Assembly (NCBI RefSeq): GCF_001314325.1
Contig: NZ_CP009429.1
Coordinates: 4,650,501 to 4,714,500, forward strand
Direction: 5' to 3'
From: Sphingopyxis macrogoltabida
GTDB taxonomy: Bacteria > Pseudomonadota > Alphaproteobacteria > Sphingomonadales > Sphingomonadaceae
DNA: 64,000 nucleotides
Shown here: positions 18,809 through 25,445 of the stretch, in pieces
How the letters are laid out: each line of letters opens with the position of its first letter
Position numbering within the stretch: the stretch's first letter is position 1
The notes under the pieces: model-generated
Told to the model about the DNA's origin: nothing
What the model saw: only the letters and a program-made list of their open reading frames with translations
The model's database searches: none
Program-made: the position numbers and the translations under genes

Positions 18809-18882
18809 CGTCATGCCGGACTTGATCCGGCATCCGTTCTTCCGGCGTTTTAGTGGACCCCGGATCAAGTCCGGGGTGACGA
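18809..18882. repeat. Long inverted repeat, type A (CCGGACTTGATCCGG family)
   Basis: The left arm reads CGTCATGCCGGACTTGATCC and the right arm ends with CCCCGGATCAAGTCCGGGGTGACG (with internal spacing). The two can fold into a hairpin of roughly 20 bp with a loop of about 25 bases. Near-identical copies occur at 55789-55859, and a remodelled one at 38041-38134. It lies between egtB and the adenosyltransferase gene, downstream of neither obvious terminator. It belongs to the class of dispersed intergenic palindromes seen in many proteobacteria. Confidence 0.85.
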
Positions 18883-18892
18883 AGTTTCAGGA

Positions 18893-19474
18893 TCAGCGCG
18901 TTGCGCCGGGTTTCCAGAGGATGTCGCCGCCCGCCGCGGCATTGAGGTGGCGGGTGAGGACGAAAAGATGGTCCGACAGGCGATTGAGATAGGTGAGCGC
19001 GAGCGGGTTGAGGTCGCGCTCTCCGTTCGCGGCGACCGCGGCGCGTTCGGCGCGGCGCGTCACCGCGCGCGCGAGGTGGAGCCGCGCCGCCGCTTCGGTG
19101 CCGCCGGGCAGGATGAAGCTTTTGAGCGCGTCGAGCCCGTCGTTCATGCCGTCGATCTCGTCCTCGAGCCGGGCGATTTGGCTGGGCACGATGCGCAGTG
19201 CCATCTCGTGCGGGCCGAAACCGAACTGGATGTCGGGCGGGGTCGCAAGGTCGGCGCCGAGGTCGAACAGCTCGTTCTGGATGCGCGAGAGCATCGCCGC
19301 CTCGTCGCTCGCGCCGTCGAGCGCGGCGGCGGCGATCCCGATCGCGCTGTTCGCTTCGTCGACGTCGCCGATCGCCGCCATCAGCGGCGCCGACTTGGCG
19401 ATGCGCGAGCCATCGACGAGGCCCGTCGTGCCGTCGTCGCCGGTGCGCGTATAGATCTTGTTGAGCTTGACCAT
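18893..19474 (-). CDS. Cob(I)alamin adenosyltransferase, PduO type
   Basis: Transfers the adenosyl group of ATP to cob(I)alamin, giving the coenzyme for methylmalonyl-CoA mutase and others. The 193-residue product shows the PduO motifs: the N-terminal TRTGDDGTTGL (about residues 9-19, ATP binding), GDVDEANSAIG (about 36-46), and the C-terminal RRAERAAVA...LNRLSDHLFVL. Length and motifs exclude the CobA type. It follows the HIG1-like gene by 26 bases and GluQRS on the same strand. The need for adenosylcobalamin fits propionyl-CoA produced by the valine locus in this window. Confidence 0.94.
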   Translation of the reverse strand: MVKLNKIYTRTGDDGTTGLVDGSRIAKSAPLMAAIGDVDEANSAIGIAAAALDGASDEAAMLSRIQNELFDLGADLATPPDIQFGFGPHEMALRIVPSQIARLEDEIDGMNDGLDALKSFILPGGTEAAARLHLARAVTRRAERAAVAANGERDLNPLALTYLNRLSDHLFVLTRHLNAAAGGDILWKPGATR

Positions 19475-19500
19475 CTTATCTGCCTAGCGGCGGCGAAGCC

Positions 19501-19725
19501 CTAGCTGCCGGCGGCGAAGGCACCGATCAGAATGAGCAGCACGATGGTGATCGCCTGCCACTTCACGCGCGCCATCATCATCTTGTTCTGCATCACCTGA
19601 TTCTCGCGCACCGTGCCGTCGATCTGGGCGCGATGTCCCTGCGAGAAATAGAAGAGACCGCGCGCGAGCGAGAAAAGGACGAAGCCGGCGGCGACCACGA
19701 CGCCAAGGACAAGCAGGAGTTCCAT
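19501..19725 (-). CDS. Twin-transmembrane HIG1-like small protein
   Basis: A 74-residue protein with two hydrophobic segments (LLLVLGVVVAAGFVLFSLARGL and WQAITIVLLILIGAFAAG) joined by a basic loop containing ENQVMQNKMMMARVKWQ. The loop resembles the QNRMMRxRV core of HIG1-domain proteins, which associate with respiratory complexes. In alphaproteobacteria such 'twin transmembrane helix' proteins commonly sit beside the PduO gene. It begins nine bases after the GluQRS stop. The function is inferred from the family only. Confidence 0.82.
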   Translation of the reverse strand: MELLLVLGVVVAAGFVLFSLARGLFYFSQGHRAQIDGTVRENQVMQNKMMMARVKWQAITIVLLILIGAFAAGS

Positions 19726-19734
19726 GCCCCCTAT

Positions 19735-20598
19735 TTAGGGCATTTGCAGCGAATAACCAGTGGGAAGCCGTCCGGCGCGCAAATCGGCGGCGAGCGCCGG
19801 GCCGTCGATGCCCGCATCGCGAAAAGCCGCGAGCGACGCAGCCGCGTCGCGCTTGGCGAGGCGCCGCCCGTCGGGGCCGCAAACAAGCGCGTGGTGGCGA
19901 TAGAGCGGCGTCGGCAGGCCAAGCAGCGCCTGCAGCAGCCGGTGGACGTCGGTCGAGGCAATCAGGTCGGCGCCGCGGATGACGTGCGTCACCCCCATGG
20001 CGGCATCGTCGAGCGTGCTCGCGAGATGATAGCTCGCCGGCGCATCCTTGCGCGCGAGAACGATATCGCCGTGCGCCTGGCTGTCGGCGGCGCGCCTGCC
20101 CTGTCCCGCTTCCTCCCAGTCGAGGTCGCCCGCGAGCGCGGCGGCGGCCGCCATGTCGAGGCGCCAGCAATGCGGCTCCGTGGCCATCCGGCGGTCGCGC
20201 GTCGCCGCGTCGAGGTGACGGCAGGTGCCGGGATAGATCGCACCGGCCGAGCCGTTCGGCGACCCGTGCGGCGCGGCGAGGCTCGCGGCGATGTCGGCGC
20301 GCGTGCAGAAACAGGGATAGACGAGGCCGCGGCTGCCGAGGTCGTCCAGCGCCGCCGCATAGGTGCCGAGCCGTGCCGACTGGCGCACCGCTTCGCCGTC
20401 GTGATCGATCCCGAGCCAGGCGAGATCGGCGAGCGACGCGGCGACATAATCCTCGCGCGAGCGGCTGCCGTCGATATCGTCGATGCGGATGCGGAATTGC
20501 CCGCCGGCGGCGCGTGCGGCGTGGTGCGCAAGCGCCGCGCTATAGGCGTGGCCGAGGTGGAGATCGCCGGTCGGGCTGGGGGCGAAACGCGTCAGCAT
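19735..20598 (-). CDS. gluQ: Glutamyl-Q tRNA(Asp) synthetase
   Basis: A truncated glutamyl-tRNA synthetase paralogue that attaches glutamate to queuosine-34 of tRNA(Asp). The 287-residue product begins LTRFAPSPTGDLHLGHAYSA (class I HIGH motif as HLGH) and keeps the zinc-type YPCFCTRADI. The KMSKS-like loop appears as RLAKRDAAASL. It lacks the anticodon-binding domain of GluRS, as expected for the family. The start is uncertain: ATG 20598 gives the canonical N-terminus, whereas ATG 20649 or GTG 20664 would add 17-22 residues; none has a convincing ribosome site. It is the first gene of the gluQ-HIG1-pduO run. Confidence 0.9.
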   Translation of the reverse strand: MLTRFAPSPTGDLHLGHAYSAALAHHAARAAGGQFRIRIDDIDGSRSREDYVAASLADLAWLGIDHDGEAVRQSARLGTYAAALDDLGSRGLVYPCFCTRADIAASLAAPHGSPNGSAGAIYPGTCRHLDAATRDRRMATEPHCWRLDMAAAAALAGDLDWEEAGQGRRAADSQAHGDIVLARKDAPASYHLASTLDDAAMGVTHVIRGADLIASTDVHRLLQALLGLPTPLYRHHALVCGPDGRRLAKRDAAASLAAFRDAGIDGPALAADLRAGRLPTGYSLQMP

Positions 20599-20767
20599 CG
20601 CCGCGTCATGAATCCATATGCTGTGCCGAGTCAAAGGCAATCGATCCATATCTTGCGGGCACAAGCCCCCTTGACGTCAGAATCTGATGCGGCATGTAAT
20701 GATGGTGTCATGCAGGAACGGCAGTGGCGCGCCATCCCGCGAACATAGGGGGCAGCGTTACCAAGCC

Positions 20768-21334
20768 ATGTTCCATCCCGATCTTGCCCGGCATCCCGAT
20801 AGCTGTCCGGCCCTCGTCCTCAACGCCGATTATACGCCGCTCAGCTACTATCCCCTGAGCCTCTGGCCCTGGCAGACCGCGGTGAAGGCGGTGTTCCTCG
20901 ACCGCGTCACCATCGTCGAAAATTACGAGCGCGAGATCCATTCGCCGACGCGGACGATGGCGATCCCGAGCGTCATTGCGCTGCGCCAATATGTGAAGCC
21001 GTCGGAGCATCCGGCGTTCACGCGCTTCAACCTGTTCCTGCGCGACCGCTTCGCGTGCCAATATTGCGGGTCGGGCAAGGACCTGACTTTCGACCATGTC
21101 GTGCCGCGCCGGCTGGGCGGGCGCACGACGTGGGAAAATGTCACCACCGCCTGCGCGCCGTGCAACCTCAAGAAGGGCGGGCGGACGCCCAAACAGGCGC
21201 ATATGCCGCTCTATCGCCAGCCCTGGCGCCCGACGAGCTGGCAGCTGCAGGACAATGGCCGCGCCTTCCCGCCCAATTATCTGCACACGAGCTGGATCGA
21301 CTGGCTGTACTGGGACGTCGAACTCGAAGGCTGA
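20768..21334 (+). CDS. HNH endonuclease family protein
   Basis: A 188-residue cytoplasmic protein. The N-terminal half (ALVLNADYTPLSYYPLSLW) is the conserved region of a widespread stand-alone HNH family. The C-terminal half carries a zinc-HNH core: CQYCGSGKDLTFDHVVPRRLGG (CxxC then the catalytic DH) and WENVTTACAPCNLKKGGRT (N, CxxC). The start was set at ATG 20768, where the conserved N-terminus begins; an upstream extension is not conserved-looking. It is divergent from gluQ and monocistronic. The biological role of these solitary HNH proteins is unknown. Confidence 0.88.
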   Translation: MFHPDLARHPDSCPALVLNADYTPLSYYPLSLWPWQTAVKAVFLDRVTIVENYEREIHSPTRTMAIPSVIALRQYVKPSEHPAFTRFNLFLRDRFACQYCGSGKDLTFDHVVPRRLGGRTTWENVTTACAPCNLKKGGRTPKQAHMPLYRQPWRPTSWQLQDNGRAFPPNYLHTSWIDWLYWDVELEG

Positions 21335-21546
21335 CGCGTTCCGGCCGAGCAGTCGTGAAGGCTGCGACCGCTTTATGTCCCCTTCTGGCCGAAAGCAGAC
21401 GGGCAGCTTTTCTGCGAGAATCCACGCAAGCCGACATCGACCACCGCCGAGCCGTAAGGACGTGGAATAACGCGACACAGGCTCGCAGCTTTGACCGCGT
21501 GTTCGCCCTCGATGCGCCTGAACCCGAAAAGGGCTTCTGGAAGCGG

Positions 21547-22380
21547 TCAGCCGTTAAACGCCGCGATGTTCATCGCGAAAGTGCCCGCACGGAAGGCCGC
21601 GATATAGCCCAGATCCTCGGCGCCCGCGAAAATGTTGACGTCCGGGCCGAAGCTGCCCAGCAGCCAGCGGATGATCGTCACCGAACTCGCTTCCCAATAG
21701 AGCATGTCTTCGGGGATGCGCGAGGCGATGCGCCACACGGCGTCGCGGTTCCAGTCGCGTTCGTCGTTCGCGCTGTTGCCGCTCGAGAAGAGGCCGTCTT
21801 CCTCGATCATGATCTTCCAGGCGCCCGCCTCGACCATTGCCTCGCACTCGCGGATCATCTTGTCGGCGCTGATCTTGCCGCGGTCGCCGGGGCTCCATCC
21901 GGTGATCTCGGGCTTGGCCTTCATCCCGAGCGCGTTGACCGCCTTCACCAGATTGACCTTGTCCTGCACCGAGATCGAAACGAGCGCCGACGATAGTTCG
22001 ACGATGTCGAAGCCCAGCTCCTTCGACTGTTCGAGATAGCGATGCACCGCGACTTCGCCGAGCGGCAACACCGTTTCGATCAGCCCGCCGGTCGATACCT
22101 CGATCGCATTGGCGTGGAGATAGGCGTTGATTTCCTTGACGGTGTCGCGGCTGAGCAGGCGCTGGGTACCGCAGGTCCATTTGACGCTGTCGATAAAATC
22201 GCCCAGTCCCTCGACGATCCCCGTGAGCTGGGAGAGCGAATAGGCGGGCGAGCGGATTTCGGTGAGCCCGACCGTCCGAGGCTTGGGCTTCGGTTCTATG
22301 ATCGGCACGATGTCGCTGAACGCACGCTCCGTTGCGTCGGTCATGCTTTTCTGCTCCTGAAGCGGGCGCTCGATATTCAT
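21547..22380 (-). CDS. Phosphosulfolactate synthase (ComA) family protein
   Basis: A 277-residue TIM-barrel protein of the ComA family, which in archaea and some bacteria adds sulfite to PEP to form phosphosulfolactate. Family segments visible: PRTVGLTEIRSPAYS (about 34-48), IDSVKWTCGTQRLL, STGGLIETVL, FDIVELSSALVSI, and WKIMIEEDGLF (about 190-200). ATG 22380 overlaps the stop of the MFS gene (ATGA), so it is translated with a TonB receptor, esterase and permease. No ComB or ComC phosphatase/dehydrogenase gene is next to it. Reaction and substrate here are unproven; plant and fungal relatives have unrelated roles. Confidence 0.85.
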   Translation of the reverse strand: MNIERPLQEQKSMTDATERAFSDIVPIIEPKPKPRTVGLTEIRSPAYSLSQLTGIVEGLGDFIDSVKWTCGTQRLLSRDTVKEINAYLHANAIEVSTGGLIETVLPLGEVAVHRYLEQSKELGFDIVELSSALVSISVQDKVNLVKAVNALGMKAKPEITGWSPGDRGKISADKMIRECEAMVEAGAWKIMIEEDGLFSSGNSANDERDWNRDAVWRIASRIPEDMLYWEASSVTIIRWLLGSFGPDVNIFAGAEDLGYIAAFRAGTFAMNIAAFNG

Positions 22381-23771
22381 TGATTTTCTTTCTCAGGCGC
22401 CGCCGACGGCTTCACCGTCGACAGCAGCGCCAGCCCGATGGCCAGCAGGACGATCACCGGCACGAAACCGGCTTGTTGGGATTGGGTGGCTGCGGTCGCC
22501 CAGCCGATCGCGAGCGGCGCGAGCCAGGCGGTGACGGTGCCGGCCATCGCATAGAGGCCGAAATAGGCCCCCGCCTCGCTGGCGGGGCTCAATGATGCGA
22601 GCAGCGCACGGCTCGACGCGGTGGTGCCGGAGGTCAGCCCGGTCATCGTGAGCAGCAACGCGAGGAAGACGATGTCGGTGACCCGCGCGAACACCGGCCC
22701 GTCCCAAGCGAGCGGGCCGCCATCGAGCCGCACGAAGAAGATCGTATCTGGAGATGTGCCGACGATGACGAGCAGCGCGACGATCATGCCGCTGAGCATG
22801 ATCTGCAACGTCCGCTTCGACCCGATGCGCATATCGAGCCGCGCGAGGAAGAAGGCGCCGGTCGCAGCGGCCGCGAGCTGCCCGATGCCGAGCAGCAGCA
22901 GCTCGGTCGCGCTCCACCCCATCACCCCGCCTGCGAGCACCCCGGTGAAGATCGAGATGGCGGTGATACCGTCGGCATAGATCATCCGCGCGAGCAGGAA
23001 TTTCGCCGCATTGGGCCGCGCTTTCAGATGCCGCGCGAGCCCGCCGAGATAGGCGAAAGCGCCGCCAAACGACGCGCTCCAGCTTTTGTTCGTCGGCGGA
23101 TAGTCGCGCGCATAGAGCAGGAGCGGCACGCTGGCCGCGACGAGCAGCAGCGCAGCCATGATGGGGACGATACGCAGATGCTGGAAGCTTTCGGTGTCGA
23201 GCCCGAACAGCGGCGCCTCCGGCCGCACGAGCGCGAGCAGGATGAAGATGAGGAACAGGAAACCGCTCGACGAGCCGATCGTGATCGAGAGGCCCGAGAG
23301 CCGTGCCATCGACCCGCCCGACGCCGCGACGGCGAGAAGCGAATTATGGAGCATCTCGGTATAGGTGTAGAAGAGCTTGCCGAACACCAGCAGCGTCACG
23401 ATCACGGCGATCGGCAGCCCGGCACCGCCCGGCTCGGCGAACCAGAGCGCGGCGACAACCCCGACGAGGATGGCCATGAAGGCGACGATCCACGGCTTGC
23501 GCCGCCCGCGCTGATCGAGCAGCGCGCCGAGCAGGGGCGCCGTGCAGGCGGCGGCAAAGCCCGCATATTTCGCGAAGTTCGCGACCTCGGCCTGCCCCGC
23601 GACCGCGTCACCGACGACCGTCTTGGCGAAATAGGGCATGAAGACGACGCCGAGCATCACGACATAAGGGATACGCCCGCCCTCGAACAGCGCCCAGGCA
23701 AGGCCCGGACGATCGAGCCGCGCGGGTGCGGCGGCGGCGGGCGCGATCTCGGGCACGGTCGTGCTGGCCAT
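22377..23771 (-). CDS. MFS transporter, UMF1-like
   Basis: A 464-residue membrane protein with about 12 hydrophobic segments. The N-terminal part (VMLGVVFMPYFAKTVVGDAV) and the loop GALLDQRGRRKPWI are the MFS A-motif pattern of the UMF1/Atg22-like group. The other segments (LVFGKLFYTYTEMLHNSLL, SGFLFLIFILLAL) agree. ATG 23771 shares a base with the esterase stop (TGATG) and the stop overlaps the next start, so it is the third gene of a four-gene operon. It presumably moves the product of the esterase, or its degradation products, across the inner membrane. Confidence 0.9.
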   Translation of the reverse strand: MASTTVPEIAPAAAAPARLDRPGLAWALFEGGRIPYVVMLGVVFMPYFAKTVVGDAVAGQAEVANFAKYAGFAAACTAPLLGALLDQRGRRKPWIVAFMAILVGVVAALWFAEPGGAGLPIAVIVTLLVFGKLFYTYTEMLHNSLLAVAASGGSMARLSGLSITIGSSSGFLFLIFILLALVRPEAPLFGLDTESFQHLRIVPIMAALLLVAASVPLLLYARDYPPTNKSWSASFGGAFAYLGGLARHLKARPNAAKFLLARMIYADGITAISIFTGVLAGGVMGWSATELLLLGIGQLAAAATGAFFLARLDMRIGSKRTLQIMLSGMIVALLVIVGTSPDTIFFVRLDGGPLAWDGPVFARVTDIVFLALLLTMTGLTSGTTASSRALLASLSPASEAGAYFGLYAMAGTVTAWLAPLAIGWATAATQSQQAGFVPVIVLLAIGLALLSTVKPSAAPEKENQ

Positions 23772-25399
23772 CAGGCGGCTCCCATCGCTTCGCGGTCGTG
23801 GAACGGGTTGTCGACGACGTGCGCCTTCACATCGAGCAGCATGGTCTCGCGCTTTTTCGCGGTATAGGCAGGCCAGCGCGGCAGCAGCGCGTTGTCGGGT
23901 TTGCCGTGGCGCGCGAAACTGGCCCAGGTGCGGCCCATGATCCGGCTCATCTCCGCAACGTGCGGCGAGTCCGCGAACCATGGGGTGCGGCTCATCTCGG
24001 TGAGATTGGCATAATTGCCCATGACGAGCGGGACGTCGGTCGCGTGCCCCGCGCCGCGCGGCCCGTCGGTCGTGCCGCCGGCATAGGTCATCACATAGAC
24101 GAAGGTCGGCGCCGCCTTCGCCGACGCCTTGGCATCGGCGAGCTTGTTCGAAAGATAGCGCCAGCTGCCCGCAGTTTCGACGCGCACCATGAGCGCGCCG
24201 GGCGAAAGGTCGGGCCAGACCTTCCTGTAATGCGCGAGGATCGTGTCGGTGCGGTCGCCGAGCTTGACGAAGGGGCCGTCGGCGAGGCGCGCATGCACCT
24301 CGGCAGCGCTCATCGCTTCTAGCTGCTTCAGGCCCTCGGGCCCCTGATAGCCGGCGATCGGTTCGTCGAGCGTGCTGCCGATCATGACGGGGATCGCCCC
24401 GGACGCGCCCGCCGCGACCGCGGCACCGGGGTGCTGGAGCAGGGTCACGCCGTCGACGAGCGGCTGCGGGCCGCCGCCGCCGCCATAACCGCCCTCAGGG
24501 TCCTGTCCCGCCTTCGACAGCGCCGCGACGGCTTCGAGGATCGGTGCGGCGGGCATGGTCAGAAGTTCGCGTGCACGGGAGTGGTCGAGGCCAAGCTTTG
24601 CAAGCAGACGCTCCGTATAGGCGGTCGCAGCCGGCCGCTCGATCGCGGTCGAGAGCGCGCCGCTCATCACGATGGCGCGGTGGAACAAGCCCTTCGCCGC
24701 AGGCATCGCAAGCAGGTGGCTGATCTTCTTGCCGCCGCCCGAGACGCCATAGATGGTGACGCATCCGGGATCGCCGCCGAACGCCGCGATATTGTCCCGT
24801 ACCCATTGCAGCGCGAGGATCAGGTCGAGATTGCCGGCGTTGCCCACGGCATAGTCGCCGCCGAGGATATCGCCGAGATAGAGATAGCCGAGCGGCCCGA
24901 TGCGGTGGTTGAGCGAGACAACGACGACATCCTCGGTCCGCGCGAGATGCGTGCCGTCGCTCGACGCCCCCGACCCCGATCCGGTGCGGAAGCCGCCGCC
25001 GTGGAGATAGACCATCACCGGGCGCTTCGCGGCGTCGGTGGCCGGGGCCCAGATGTTGAGGACAAGGCAATCCTCGCCGCCGGTGGCGCCGCGCGCGCCG
25101 AGCTGCGGGCAGCCCGGTCCATAATTCGCCGCGTCGATCACTGCGCTGCGTGCCCGATACGGCTTGGGCGGCAGGAAGCGCGCCGCACCGCCAGTCGGCT
25201 CGCCATAGGGGATGCCCTTGAAGATGCGGACGCCGCCGTCGCTGGTGCCGCGCACCTTGCCCGAGGTGGTTTCGACGATGCCGATATCGCTGCCCATTGC
25301 CCCGTTCGCCACCCCGATCGCCGCCATGCCCGCCGCGCCCGCAAGGAAACGGCGGCGGATGAGGGGAAGAACCCATGGCAATGTTGACCTGTCTGTCAT
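23771..25399 (-). CDS. Tat-exported type-B carboxylesterase
   Basis: A 542-residue carboxylesterase/lipase. The N-terminus has a twin-arginine signal (LIRRRFLAGAAGMAAIGVA, about residues 13-31), so it probably folds before export to the periplasm. Type-B features are GIPYGEP near residue 68, GGEDCLVLNIWAPA (about 108-121), the oxyanion strand VYLHGGGF, and a nucleophile elbow GVSGGG in place of the usual GESAGG/A. A candidate acid is in STLDEP and a candidate His is in GAGHATDVP. The start is ATG 25399 with GGAAGGG upstream. It follows the TonB receptor gene by 46 bases. Confidence 0.9.
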   Translation of the reverse strand: MTDRSTLPWVLPLIRRRFLAGAAGMAAIGVANGAMGSDIGIVETTSGKVRGTSDGGVRIFKGIPYGEPTGGAARFLPPKPYRARSAVIDAANYGPGCPQLGARGATGGEDCLVLNIWAPATDAAKRPVMVYLHGGGFRTGSGSGASSDGTHLARTEDVVVVSLNHRIGPLGYLYLGDILGGDYAVGNAGNLDLILALQWVRDNIAAFGGDPGCVTIYGVSGGGKKISHLLAMPAAKGLFHRAIVMSGALSTAIERPAATAYTERLLAKLGLDHSRARELLTMPAAPILEAVAALSKAGQDPEGGYGGGGGPQPLVDGVTLLQHPGAAVAAGASGAIPVMIGSTLDEPIAGYQGPEGLKQLEAMSAAEVHARLADGPFVKLGDRTDTILAHYRKVWPDLSPGALMVRVETAGSWRYLSNKLADAKASAKAAPTFVYVMTYAGGTTDGPRGAGHATDVPLVMGNYANLTEMSRTPWFADSPHVAEMSRIMGRTWASFARHGKPDNALLPRWPAYTAKKRETMLLDVKAHVVDNPFHDREAMGAA

Positions 25400-25445
25400 C
25401 GGCCCTTCCCCTTCGCGGCACCGCCAGGTTGCCGCAACTTGTCCG

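Noticed and set aside
21335..21546. Possible small gene or RNA between HNH and ComA genes
   Set aside because: No ribosome site, no stable long hairpin and no conserved-looking frame; only a CCGAAAGCAGACG-type intergenic stretch.
23771..25399. Esterase as fumonisin esterase FumD
   Set aside because: Only the general family and the neighbour types agree; remembered FumD sequence differs throughout, including the nucleophile motif, and the aminotransferase step is missing.
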